Assembly (NCBI GenBank): GCA_009602725.1
Contig: WELB01000098.1
Location: forward strand, 536,463-556,205
Direction: 5' to 3'
Length of the DNA: 19,743 nucleotides
DNA from: Spirogloea muscicola
Taxonomy: Eukaryota > Streptophyta > Zygnematophyceae > Spirogloeales > Spirogloeaceae
Shown: positions 9,124 through 19,599 of the stretch, one piece after another
Layout: each line of letters opens with the position of its first letter
Numbering within the stretch: position 1 is the first letter of the stretch
Notes under the pieces: model-generated
What the model was told of the DNA's origin: nothing
Database searches by the model: none
The model's input: only the letters and a program-made list of their open reading frames with translations
Program-made: the position numbers and the translations under genes

Positions 9124-9944
9124 GCAGGAAGCTTCCTTACAGGGAGCTTCCTTTGCGGCCGAGCTTGTTTGCAGCTGCCTCGTGCATACTGGCCCGTGTA
9201 CAGGTATGCTCCCATGCAAATCACTTACTTCCGGCCGTCAAGCAACAGCATGAGATGCTTGCAGTCTCCCACAAGAATGGTCACATGACATGCAGCTTTG
9301 GTCATGATAACCTGTCACTCATGCTCCTCGTGGCTCACGTCGGGAGCATGAACATTGCCAGCGTTAGGTGTAAAGTATTTGGCTCTCAGCACGAGGACAT
9401 GCATGGAGCTCCAAGAAGGATATGCATGAGATTTTGCAACGTCAACACACCACTCCATTGCAAGCTCTCTCCACTTTCGAGCCCCAGTTACTAGAGCAAC
9501 TCGTCGTGTGGCTGCCTTCGAGCTGGAGATCTCCGAGACTTGCGGGGAAAAGAGACATGATGCGTTGACGCATCGAACAGGCTCACAGAGCCCCAATTTT
9601 TTACTCTACTGACAGGCTTTAGAAGCCCCACGCAAGGCCTGACAATGCGTAAGCCTCTAAGAGGTCTGATAACGCGAGTGCATGGAATTGTGACCTGCAC
9701 TCGCTTTTCTTGCATCTCAGAAGTGTTGAATGTAGAAGTTTGGTGAATCAGCGATCTGGGCTGGGACCAGTCTGTCAATTGCACTAGTATGGCGACCAGC
9801 GACAGGGCATGACTTAGCCTAGTGGGCCGTGGGAGCCTCCCGCGTGAAATGGGTGCCACGGCACATCAGGCTCAACTCTCCATTCTGGATCTGAGGCAAC
9901 CGCGCTGCTGCTCCGTTGCGCCCTAGCTATGGTTGCTAACCTCT
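9124..9944. other. METTL14 3' untranslated region and intergenic sequence
   Basis: No further coding exon could be supported here. A TGTAA element, the usual polyadenylation signal in green algae, lies at 9369-9373, about 245 bases past the METTL14 stop, and is a reasonable end for its transcript. The minus-strand open frames at 9315-9859 show no family similarity that I recognise. Confidence 0.4.
9369..9373 (+). terminator. Candidate polyadenylation signal for METTL14 (TGTAA)
   Basis: TGTAA in the sense orientation is the first such pentamer downstream of the METTL14 stop codon. Green algae typically use TGTAA 10-30 bases before the cleavage site. The five-base match is weak evidence by itself; position and orientation support it. 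Confidence 0.35.
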
Positions 9945-10080
9945 AAGCGAGGGCGGGGCCTGTGCTGTCCGTGTAATTTGTGTGGCTGTTCTCTGAGTGC
10001 GAGCGGAGCCTGTGCTGTCTATGTGACTGTGTGGGTGATCTGTGAGTGAGAGCGGAGCCTGTGCTATCTGTGTGACTGAC
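9945..10080 (+). repeat. Imperfect tandem repeat, about 50-base unit, three copies
   Basis: The core g(c/a)g-rich block followed by gcctgtgct(g/a)tc occurs at about 9958, 10008 and 10057, spacings of 50 and 49 bases. Each unit has the form gagtg(c/a)gagcggagcctgtgctgtctatgtgactg with point changes; the first copy is the most diverged (gcgagggcggggcc). It lies between the convergent METTL14 and antiporter genes and is not part of any supported coding sequence. Confidence 0.75.
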
Positions 10081-10879
10081 ACAATTTCTGTGTGCCGCCA
10101 TGAGCGGATCTTCATCTGGACAACCGTGAAGCGGTCTGCTGGTCCTCTGGAGGAGGGCAAGCGGCCGATTGAGGACTCGAAGGGGACAAGCAGCCGAGGC
10201 TGCTGACTGCAGTCGACAGGATAGGCATCAGAACCAGCCAGATCAAGAAGGTAGGCAGAGCATGGTACTTGCTCTATTATTGTGTCCAGACATTGATCAA
10301 ACAGCAGGGCAGGATCGAGCATTGATTTTGCGAAATCCAGCAATTTACTGTCATTGGCATCATTCTCATTCCTTCACATAAAGTGCACAGCTCACATCAT
10401 ATCCAGACACTATCCAACTAATTGGTCGATGAACACCATGCCAACATGTGTTTCCAGGTACTCATTTACCAGTGATCCATGTGCATAGATGAATAAAGTA
10501 TTATACTTTCCTGTCGAATAACATTGCCTGGGATGATATGGCAAGCGCCACCAGGGTGGACAGCTGCAGAGCCTATGGTAGAAGCTGTTAGGCTCACCAT
10601 AACTACACTGCGTGGTCTAATACTCTTCAAATTGGTACATTTGATCCAGATCAGCCGTATTCCCTAGACTACAAGACAGAGCGTCAATGTCAGATTGTAA
10701 CTGAGGTTTGAGAAGCACTTGCTTTTGCACCTCTGCATGTACAATGTCCTTAGCTGTGAGGAAGGCCTAAGTGTACAGACAGTACTTGTCCATATATATT
10801 GCCAAGGTAGACAATCAAATGCTAAACAATTAAGAGTCACTGTAGGTCTCTTGTCAATCAGCTGATCGTCGGTCCTCAG
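10081..10879. other. Intergenic region downstream of the antiporter gene
   Basis: Nothing could be identified here. It is relatively AT-rich compared with the exons and contains only short open frames. No TGTAA in the minus orientation (TTACA on the plus strand) was seen, so the polyadenylation site of the antiporter transcript is not located. Confidence 0.4.
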
Positions 10880-13800
10880 TCACATAAGACGAGGTAGTTG
10901 CATGTGCCAGACTCCTCCAAGCTGACCTCCAAGCAAGTAGACAGCAATGCCACCTAGATACCCGGCCAGAGCAGGGCCACTGATCTGCAAACATTGTAGA
11001 GACACACTGAGATTCACTTCTGCAGCGACTCTGGCAAAGACCATCTTTACATTTTTGCCAACCGCACAAGCGAGTTATAAGGAACAATCTCAGCACAGCA
11101 TCCAATGCAACAGGCACCGTGACCTATAGCACCTTGCGTAGATACCAAAGGAAGTCCGCTTTCTCCATGCCCATGTAGGCCACGCCAGCAGCAGATCCAA
11201 TAATGAGGATTGAACCTCCAGTTCCAGCACAATATGCAATGAGTTGCCAAAGTTCAGAGTCGACAGGATATTGAGCAGGGTCATACATGCCCATGGTTGC
11301 TGCTACCAGCGGCACATTGTCAATAACAGCGCTAGCAAGGCCAATCAGGCCTGCAATAGCTTCTGTGCTGGGCACGTTCGCATCAAGGAAGTTCGCTAGG
11401 TCCTTCAGCAACCCTGCCGAGTCCAGGCTGCACCGCACCATAGTTGAGCACGTTAGTCAGGAGCAGGAATCTGGGATGCACTCATTGTCAGCCTGTGACT
11501 TCAGCATGGAGCACAAAGTGCTACCTTGCAATTGAAAGCAGTATGCCGAGGAAGAACAGCACGCCCTGCGTATCAATGCGAGAAAGCGCCTGGGGCACTT
11601 TGAGCCGCTGGCGACTCTGATCATCTCCAAAGTGGATGGCATCCGTCAGGAGCCAAAGGCTTCCGAGGCCCAGTAGCATCCCAATATACGGAGGCAGGCC
11701 AGTTAGCGACTTAAACACGGGCACAAAGAGGAGGGCGCTGATGCCCACAAAGAAGACCAGACGGCCTCGAGGGGCCATCTGCTCACTGGACATGACTGGC
11801 TCTGGGGTCTGCTTCCCTGCCTCAGCAACCAAGCTGACCATGCATGCACAGGTGCAATTCTCAAGTGTCAAGAGTACTTGAGGACAACATACTCTACCAT
11901 GTCAGACCTTGAAACCCAAGACCAGCACTTCATAAAGTAGCAGAATGCTAGCACTACGACTTCCAAGGACGGGTCCATGCAGCGTGCAAAGTGTTTGTTT
12001 CTGTCAAAATAGGCTCATCCAGGGTCGAACTCGGCAAAACTCGACATGCCATGCACGATGCCTTTTACCGCTTGATCGACTTCACGATTCTACAATGCAG
12101 ACCTGTAGCAATCTGCTTTACCTGTCAAAGGAGAAAATGGCCAACGGGATGGCAAGAGACACACTTGAGGGAAGAAAGAGAGTCTGCAGGTACATTGCAG
12201 GAGGAGCAGCAGATGTCATTGGCTCCTTCACTAGCAAAGGACCAGGACCAGCTTGGTGGGGCAGGAGGAAGAAGCATCAAAGAATGCACAGGAAGGAATG
12301 ATGCGATATCATTGACAAGCAAGCTTCCCACAAACTGCAAGTATCGTAATTCTGCACACCGCTGACCTGCATAGTTGGTATAGTTGTTATCTGGCCGTGT
12401 ATCCACAGCATTGTCGTGGTAACATCTCCGATAGGGGTCCACGCACCACCAGCATTTGCAGCGATGACTACCACTGCTCCTAAGAATCTGGCCACATGAC
12501 AACACGGCGTGGTTGACCCTGCGTGATGGACTGCCAGCAGCAATTGCTTAGGAGTAAAAGGACGGCCCGATCAAGAGAGCAAGCAATGGTGAGCTTCTCA
12601 CGCATCTGAATGACGTCCTTTCTCTCAAGGACAACGAGACTCACTTCCGTAGCTCAGGGTTTCGCACCAGCTTGCGGAGTAGGGAGACCATGACGATGGT
12701 GGAGGTGAGATTGTCAAGGATGGAGCTGAGGAAGAATGTGATGATTCCAACCTGCAAGAGTGGCACGGGTAAGCATGGCGAGGATTTCCATCAGATCATC
12801 CTGATCTGGACGATCCTGCAAAAGCCAGGTGCACACAAGGAACACGAGCTGGAGGAGAGCAAGGCCACCATTGTGCTCACCACCCAAATGAGCTTCTTGA
12901 AGCTTCGTGTCTTGATTGCATCAGTCACGAGCTTGAAGCCCTGGTGAGCATCCACAATCTCCACAATGGTCATAGCGCCAAGAAGGAAGTACACAATCTC
13001 GCTGACATCTGTCGCCTGCTCCTTGAGTTCCATGACAGCAACCTCTGTGGATGGAGCCTGCGAAAGAAGGGAGAGGGGCAGGGGGTAAAGCACAGGTGCT
13101 TTTGATCACGAGCACGGCAACAGCAGCCCTGCCACGCCACGTCCCTCCAGCCCACAACATAGGCGCCCCTTGACAGGTGGCTGGCCCCAAAACATGTTGA
13201 GCTCAGCCTCTCACAACCAAGCCTGCATGATTTGGGCAACAGACATACACAGACGCTGCGAATGGTCCACAGGATGACGGCCATCAGCAGAGCCACGCCA
13301 CTCTTGTTGAAGGCCAAGGACTCCTCAAATATGATGCCTGCATAGCCCACCACGAACACCAGCCACATCGCCAGGCCCTGCGCAGCTGCACACGTGGCAG
13401 CTCAGCACAGGTGGTCCAGCGAAGAGGGGGACCAAGCAAGTGCTGCCAGGAAAGAATGGCTAGAGGGCCCACGGAGGATGAGCTGCGCACTGGACCTGGT
13501 GCTGCTCCACCCATGAGTGGTTGATGCCGGCGTATACAGCGGCCAGGGAGGCGGCGATGGCCAGGGCCTTGAACAGGTCCAGCTTGTCGCGCGAGCTCTG
13601 CTCGTAGTCGGCAGAGCTCATGTCGTCCACGGAGCAGAGCGGGTCGCAGGACCCCTCCCGGCCGCCCGCGTCCAGCCGCAGCAGTCGCGCGTCGTCCTGC
13701 AGCGTGGCGCGGGGCGCGGCACAGCAGCCGTGAGCGCCGGGCAGCTGCGGAGGGGCCGCTGGCCAGGAGAGCGGGGCAGCTGGCTGGCTGGCCCGACCTC

Positions 13801-14118
13801 ATCGTCCCACTCGTCCTCCGCCTCGTCGGCTGCGTCGTCTGCGGAGACGGCGGCGAGGAGGCGCGAGCCACGAGCCGGCGGCCGGCCGCCTGGCACCTGG
13901 CTGGCGGCGCCCGCGGCTCTGCACGGCCTGGNGCGCCGCGCCGCGCAGGCCCCGGGCGCGCGCACCTCCCCCGGCCTGCGGGGGCCTCCGCGCCGCCAGC
14001 CGGCTCGGGACGCGAGACGGCGGTGGAACGAGGAGTCTCTTCTCACACTCACGGGGGCGGTGGCCGTGCCGATGGCAGATGGGCCGACGGCCGACAGCGG
14101 TGCCAGGGCCCAGGCCAA
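10880..14118 (-). CDS. NHD1: NhaD-type Na+/H+ antiporter, probably plastid-targeted (NHD1-like); start codon not found
   Basis: NhaD proteins exchange Na+ for H+; the plant homologue NHD1 sits in the chloroplast envelope. Ten minus-strand exons join in frame: 14118-13798, 13696-13496, 13377-13249, 13057-12881, 12751-12645, 12487-12367, 12183-12122, 11833-11525, 11427-11133 and 10984-10880 (stop TGA 10882-10880), about 608 codons, near the plant length. Intron phases match throughout. Conserved segments in order are GIIFEESLAFNKSGVALLMA, FLLGAMTIVEIVDAHQGFKL, LDNLTSTIVMVSLLRKLV, AANAGGAWTPIGDVTTTMLW, GLPPYIGMLLGLGSLWLLTD, QALSRIDTQGVLFFLGILLS, SAVIDNVPLVAATMGMYD and IAYCAGTGGSILIIGSAAGV, all within multi-pass hydrophobic stretches. 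The first exon is Arg/Ala/Ser-rich and ends in an acidic stretch (SADDAADEAEDEWDDE), as expected for a plastid transit peptide followed by the mature N terminus. Position 14118 is TTG; the frame is open only to 14154 and holds no ATG, so the true start lies in an unseen upstream exon or the gene is altered at its 5' end. An undetermined base (n) at 13932 falls in exon 1. Confidence 0.9.
13932..13932. other. Undetermined base inside antiporter exon 1
   Basis: A single n occurs within the GC-rich transit-peptide-like region. One codon of the predicted protein is therefore unknown. A length error at this GC-rich site would also change the reading frame and could contribute to the missing start codon. 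Confidence 0.95.
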
Positions 14119-14174
14119 GCCAGGAGCGGACCCTGTCCGACGCCTGCGGACCCCTCACGCCGACGAGTTTGTCC

Positions 14175-14680
14175 AGCACGTCCAGCATCGACACACATCG
14201 CTGGCCATGCAGTGGGCAGTGCAGAACCCAGCTGCAACATTACTTCGATAATCCCCAATGCGATCAGCTCCTGCCAGCTGCAGTCGATTCTTTTGGCTGT
14301 CTAGGTCCTCGTTTCCACGCTCTCCTTCAGAATATTGCCAATGTAGGCTATGCACGACGTGCAGATGTGTTTCCGGCTGAGATGGGCTTGCCAGCTGCAT
14401 ATCTGTCGTTCTTGCAACAACGAGTTTCGGTCTGTTTGCAGCGTGCTCAGGCTAATGCTTTGCACCAGAAAGCTGGGCGAGCTCTAGTTGGTAGCAGAAG
14501 GGCTTCGAATCTGCCATCTAGTACTCAGGCATCGATCAGCAACCTTTATGTATTGACCCTTGATTAGCGAGCGGGTCAATTTGCTGTGGCTGATGTACGT
14601 CTTCAGATTTGCTTGCCTTTGTACTTGGCCATTTTGGCCTTCGTTTGTTTCAAATACACGAAATTTTCCTTCGCGCCGAC
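14175..14680 (+). mobile_element. LINE 3' end, plus-strand copy abutting the antiporter 5' end
   Basis: Starting at gtccagcatcgacacac (about 14175) the sequence matches the minus-strand relic at 3235 and below. The coding part reads QHYFDNPQCDQLLPAAVDSF, then ADVFPAEMGLPAAYLSFLQQ and the tail ISNLYVLTLD with TAG at 14568-14570. A frame change near 14240 separates the start from the longer open frame. The 3' untranslated part (14567-14668: gatgtacgtc, then tttgtttcaaatacacgaaat) matches 2740-2838 in inverse orientation. The 5' truncation point at about 14175 is 20 bases outside the open frame of antiporter exon 1. Confidence 0.75.
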
Positions 14681-14689
14681 GAGCTGATC

Positions 14690-15035
14690 TGCCTTTTCTC
14701 AGGCCTTCTCTCGGCACCCCTTTTCCAGCTGCAAGCTCTACTCCGACTTGCGGCTGCTGACTCGGGTTACTAAGCTCCCATTCGCTATGGTCTCTTGCAT
14801 AGCTCTGTGCTTTTAGCGCCTATCAGCCCTTTGGACCTTCGGACCTTGTTCGATCATTCTGGGTGGGCTGTTTAAATTCCTTGCCCCCACTTGGAGAGCC
14901 ACTTCTTTCTTGCCCACATTGAGAGAGCCACTTTCTTTTCACAGCCCCCGCCCCCTCTGAAAGGCCCGGGACCCGCTACCAGGATACCACTTTCTCCGAC
15001 CTTCGGCTGCTCGACAGGGGTTACTGAGTGTTTCG
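14690..15035 (+). mobile_element. Two further LINE tail copies with hairpin modules
   Basis: The first tail reads YSDLRLLTRVTK at about 14735-14772. It is followed by a module with tcggaccttgttcgatcattctgggtgggctg and gcccccacttggagagccacttctt. The second reads TTFSDLRLLDRGY with TGA at about 14985-15028, followed by gagtgtttcgtagcttcttg, which closely resembles 4609-4630 (gagtgcttcgtagctgcttcg) downstream of the tail at 4578. Both are reduced to the last 15-40 codons. Confidence 0.65.
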
Positions 15036-15059
15036 TAGCTTCTTGATTCCCTGGGTGCT

Positions 15060-15520
15060 TTCGCCCTTTCGCTGGCCCCTTCGAACTTCGTTCATTCTTT
15101 CTTCTGGTGGCCTCTCACAGTTACAGCCCTCCCCTGGAAGGATCCTTCTTCTGAGAGAGCTCACTTCTTGTTTCGGCCCTTTGGGCCTTGTCCACCCTTT
15201 TTGGGCAGCCTGTGTGTATGTGCTTAAACGCTCTTTGGCCCCTTCGCACTTCTCCACTCATTCTTTTGGGCTGGCCAATCACAGCCATCGCCCTGTACTG
15301 GAAGCGTATCCCTTTTGGGCTGGCTCTCGACAAGCTGTCGCCCCGTGGAAAAGCTTTACTTCTCTTTGGCTAAATTTGGCTACCCTTTCAATCTATACGG
15401 ACCTCGCGCCTTCTCTCCTCTGGTCCCTGTCCATGCTTTTCGGGCTGGCTTATCACAGCCCTCGCCCCCTCAGTCTCCTTTCGACCCACCAACCCCTTCC
15501 TTTGCTTCTTGTTGCTAATT
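15060..15520 (+). repeat. Array of dispersed LINE 3' modules without coding tails
   Basis: Four or five modules follow one another: about 15070-15150 (ggcctctcacagttacagccctcccc), 15165-15215 (degenerate), 15230-15305 (gggctggccaatcacagccatcgccctgtactgga), 15315-15360 (gggctggctctcgacaagctgtcgcccc) and 15430-15480 (gggctggcttatcacagccctcgcccc). Most are preceded by a variant of ttggccccttcg and a t-rich stretch with ttcattctttt. They look like the extreme 3' parts of LINE insertions, or a short element sharing the same end. Confidence 0.6.
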
Positions 15521-15770
15521 TTCCTCTCTTAGTGCCAGACAATTGTAGGTATACTGAGCAACCCCAAGCCTCCAAATGCTGGTTGTGAGTTGACGTGTCC
15601 TCACCACTTCACACTCCTGCTTGCGCCGTCACGATTGCTGCTCGTCAAAATGAGCAGCCACTCCCCTCTGCTGTACTTCTATCGGCCTTGCTGACCTCCC
15701 TGTTGGTGACCTCCCTGGCTCCTTACTCCCAAGTCCTCCCCTTGGAAATGGCTACCTAATATACTTTGCG
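15521..15770. other. Spacer downstream of the receptor gene
   Basis: Nothing recognisable was found. The receptor stop codon at 15773-15771 overlaps a minus-strand TGTAA (15775-15771). No other TGTAA follows downstream in that orientation, so the polyadenylation site is undetermined. Confidence 0.3.
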
Positions 15771-18700
15771 TTACATAGTCAACACAAGGCAAGCGCCTGC
15801 CACTGCCACCCAGGACATGGACGCCACTGTGCCACGATGCAGAGGTGCACCACCACTAGGAGGAGGAGGCATTGCGTGGGATGCTGCCGGTGTGGGAGCG
15901 CCAGCTGGGGGGCTGGTGGAAATGGGGCAGGCGACCACAACGGGCTCCTTTGCTGTCAGTGGGCTTTTCATGCACTGAGAAGCTGATGTCACGACCACAG
16001 TATCGTTCTGCACAGTTGCCAAGATTGCACATGCTCAGCCTCCTAGACCGACCCATCGGCAGAAAGTATGTGCACAGCAAGAGCCTTGCTAAGCAACTGA
16101 TCTATCGATCCTCAGCTGTCACAATGTGGAGGACCACCCAGATGCTCAACACAGATGCTCTTCCCTCCTGACACAGACTCCAGACTTCAAGGCCTGGGTT
16201 TGCAAATCATCCTCCACAGAGCTTCCTCTCATTTCTGCCTCTGATCATGCCTGCTTACTACATCTCTTAACCAACCTCTGCAATGTTGCGAAAGTAGGTG
16301 TGTTTAAGGGTCTTCATATGTAGTATGGCAATGAGCTCTTGCAGCACAACCTGGGGTTCGGCCAATGCTCCTTCATACCAATCTGCAGCCCACTTTAATG
16401 ACTTGGTGAAAAACCTCAATAGAAGCTTAGCTGCCAGGGCGAGAGCACAGAAGCTACAGAAGCTAGATTGCAGAGGCCTGTTCCAGATATTGCTGTCCTC
16501 TCTATTGCAGGTTCCATGTCTGCTTCTGCACTTCTTAAGTGTGGAGCTTGGCAGAGAAGCCCTGAGCAAGCATGCGAGGTTGGATGCAGGCCCATCTGAT
16601 GTGCATCATAACCACGACCTGATGTGGCTGTGCAGCGGAGCCACTCACCTAGACCAGCATTCGCATTCATGCGCCTGTCCTCACGCCAGACCCGCTTGTT
16701 AGCCAGGAACGGGTAGCTGCTTTCTTGACCCAGTGCAATTTTTGCATTGCTCGTCACATTGGATGTGGTGTAAGCAGCGGGTTTATCGGAGTATGTTTCA
16801 TCAATCACAACATCTGCTGCCTGAGATTCAGCAGTGCATATAGGGAGTAAGGTCCCCCCATTCGCCGGTGGGTGCAGTCAAGCGATAGCATGTGACACTA
16901 TCATACCCATGTTCACAATTGCCTACTTAATGGAAAGTATGACTGCACAAGCAGGTGAGCAGGTCATAATTGAGGGTTTGGCTTCATGTCATTCAGTGCT
17001 GCAGGAAGTGATAGCAGGTAAGGTTGCACCTTGATGACAATCAAGAAGGCTTTCTGCTCAGCATCAACTGACATGTTGTAGTCCCCATATGATGCACGGG
17101 GCAGGTTGACGCCTCCAGCATCGGAAGTGAGCTATATTTACAAACAGACACACCAACAGAAAGTGACAGTGCCGTGAGAGGACAGATAGCCACTGGTCAA
17201 TGGACCGCTTGCCATCTGCATGCCTACAAATAAAAGCATGGGTTCAGCAGCTAATAGCAGCAATGGCTTGTCAACAATGTCGAGGCTCATCGGTCAACAT
17301 TTGAGAAGATAGTAATGTTCGTTGATTGCTATATTAATGTAGAGCTAGTTTACAGCAGCGGCAGATCTAGTAACAAGGAAAAAGGTTGCCTGCAGCTTGT
17401 AGGTCTGATTATAGACACTCCAGATGCCCTGAAGGGAAACAGGGGGAAGCAGTGCAATGAGGTCTGCAGAAGGCACAAAGCTTGCACACTGACTTCCAAC
17501 AAGCTCTCATCAAAAGTGTGCATGATGCAGTGTCCAAGCCATTTGACCACCATCGTGTGCGAGCCAGACAATCCTGCTCGTGCAGGGCTCTCACATCGAA
17601 GTAGCTAATCCAAGCAACAGTGGGCTTCACGGATATATTGCTCATGCTCCCATTGAGGCAGTTGTAAGACGCTTGCACCTGGATCACGTTGCAATGGGTT
17701 TCAGATGCTCCTATCTGCTCTGTATGCTGCAATAAGCAGAACAATTTCTAGGCTTCTTGAAGCCATACAATTTCTAATGAGCGATAATTTGTAATGCCAA
17801 GATGACCTCTTGAATGACACGACAACTTTCAGCCCAAAGAAGCCCGAGCGGTTGCTGGGAGATAAATCGTCAACAGTTTCCTGTGAAGGGATGGACCGCT
17901 GCATACCTTGTCATACACTACTGTAGCAAGGGCCTCACGATTAAAGAACAAGGCCAAGAACTTGATCCACTCAGCCCGCTGTTGAAACACAGATCACAAA
18001 TGCACAGTTACTTCTTCAGCTGTCAAAGCCACCTGTCGAAAGCAGTCTTGCATGCATGTTGAGCTTCTCCAAGGGCAGACTTTTACTCTGTTCTTCATGG
18101 CCTTGATGCAACTGTCCAGATAGGCAGGAATTGCTGTGTTGCTGCTGGCAAAGACCTCCATTCCGTGCTGCAGGATGCATGCTTGAGCTACTGGAGCCTG
18201 GACAAGAGCTCAGCCGGTGCTCTACCTTGAGGGGACCTGGGTCGGTACTAGCATCAAAGGAGATGAAGTTGGTGATGTTTGAGGGTGTCTGTGTGCTATC
18301 CAGGATGGCGTCCACAGCGGATGCTTGACTGGCAAACAGGCTTGCATTCTCATAGGGGCTTGCTAGAAGCACGACCTGCCCTTCCTCATAGAGCTTCTGA
18401 AGGCATGGCGAGTTCACATATGTCATATCCACCTCTGTTGCCGCCCTGAATAGCCCAAGGAGCTGCAAATCCACAGTCCCACACTCTCCTTGGGTAAGCC
18501 TTGGTGCCCTTGCGCCAACTTCAAAGCTTCTCCACAACAACGCAGAAAGGTCTAGCACGCGCTCTAATTACAAGCCAGCAAGGGGCTGGTCTTTCAATGA
18601 ATGAATGACCACAATCACGCCTAACTTAAGTATCAGGCAACAGATATGTGATACATTTGTACCCATGTTGGACTCTTGACTCTCGATAAAGTACCTCCAT

Positions 18701-19590
18701 GAAGGCCACTGGTGCAGAGCAAGTGTACATGAAGTAGGGCCAGGTAGCCAAGACCATCCACAGAGAAGGTCGGCCAGAGTGGTGCTGAGCGTCAGCCAAC
18801 ATTGAGCTCTCTGGAGGCCTGCTCGCCGCAGGGATCTCGAGTGGTGTGGAGGGATGCAAAGACGGGCAGATTGGCAGCTGACTTACCTGGAACGGTGGTG
18901 TCAATAGCTGTGGTTGTTAATGGGATCTCCAATATGCGTGTGCCTGCCGGGAAGCCCGCAGGCTTAGGGGTTCCACACTGCGAGGAGTGGTGTATGGAGA
19001 TTCAGCCAGGGCTGGCTCCTCACAAGACAGCAGCAAAGGCTCTTCCTGGAGGAACGCTCATCCTGAACGTGCTCGGAAAGCCTGGTTTTTTGAAGTGATT
19101 GGCATTGCCTATCACAAGCAAAGCCTGCCTCGCCAGGCTCGACTCTGCAGACTCGGCAATCTACATCGTATGGCGGCGCTCGTCGAGCATCTCCTTGGGG
19201 CTCGTGGTGGTGTACTAAGCCCGGCTCTTGGTGAAGGGAGGTGGGGGCGGAGTGATGGCTGACACAGATTTGAAGCTACGACCTTCGCAACATGAGCACG
19301 GCAGTCTGTCCAGCTCAGCCAGTCGGCCCCGGCCATGCCACAGGCTGAGCACCTGCAGCCAGTGCGCAGACCTGATACAGCACGTAGGTGGCGTCGGCAA
19401 AGTTGTTGCGGACGAGCTTGTAGCTGCGGTTGTACTGCACTGTGAAGTCGAGCGCCGTGTTGACACTCTCTTGCCCGAGTGGCAGGGCCCATGGCACACC
19501 CTGCGGGAAGAGGCCGGCCAGCGGTCGGCCTTGGCCAGGAGGGCGCACGCAGGCGGCAGCGAGCAGGCACAGTACGAAGGGCTTGGCCAC
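15771..19590 (-). CDS. TroA-like helical-backbone metal receptor (periplasmic-binding-protein fold), 5' end unresolved
   Basis: Family members resemble ABC-transporter substrate-binding proteins for metals or metal complexes; the ligand here is unknown. Eleven minus-strand exons join in frame: about 19500-19372 (may begin further up, frame open to 19596), 18977-18887, 18708-18695 (14 bases), 18462-18226, 17978-17907, 17678-17595, 17428-17390, 17131-17030, 16820-16649, 16382-16276 and 16007-15771 (stop TAA 15773-15771), about 427 codons from 19500. Family segments in order are LDFTVQYNRSYKLV, YVLYQ joined to CGTPKP, RILEIPLTTTAIDTTVP joined to VAFME and LLGLFRA, MTYVNSPCLQKLYEEGQVV, RAEWIKFLALFFNREA, KPTVAWISYFD, GIWSVYNQTYKLQ joined to LTSDAGGVNLP, AADVVIDETYS and DWYEGALAEPQVVL. 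The C terminus is Pro/Ala-rich and ends in a hydrophobic stretch (MSWVAVAGACLVLTM), suggesting a membrane or lipid anchor. A signal-like segment (FVLCLLAAACV, upstream of 19500) exists, but no ATG is in frame, so the N terminus probably lies in an exon near or beyond the right edge. The intron after 17390 appears to use a GC donor. Confidence 0.82.
18695..18708 (-). other. 14-base microexon of the TroA-like gene
   Basis: tggccttcatggag is flanked by an acceptor (gcaccag) and a donor (gtactt). It joins a phase-1 donor at 18887 to a phase-0 acceptor at 18462, turning TTVP, VAFME and LLGLF into one continuous family-like segment. Skipping it would break the frame (14 is not a multiple of 3). The support is frame logic plus the expected family pattern VP-x-x-F-x-E-L-L-G. 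Confidence 0.75.
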
Positions 19591-19599
19591 TCGATGTCA

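Noticed and set aside
13517-14251. Plus-strand open frame of 244 codons spanning the undetermined base
   Set aside because: It is antisense to antiporter exons 1 and 2; the opposite strand rejoins in frame with the family, and GC-rich sequence keeps several frames open.
17679-17744. Upward extension of the exon at 17595-17678 to an acceptor near 17730
   Set aside because: The extension is open, but it would insert about 20 residues into a segment where the family spacing between FFNREA and the next Tyr fits the shorter exon.
17979-18225. Open frame on the minus strand with a protein-like stretch (SNTAIPAYLDSC) as an exon of the TroA-like gene
   Set aside because: Joining 18226 directly to 17978 gives DPGPLK, RAEWIKF, which fits the family and keeps phase 0; the stretch in between is better explained as intron.
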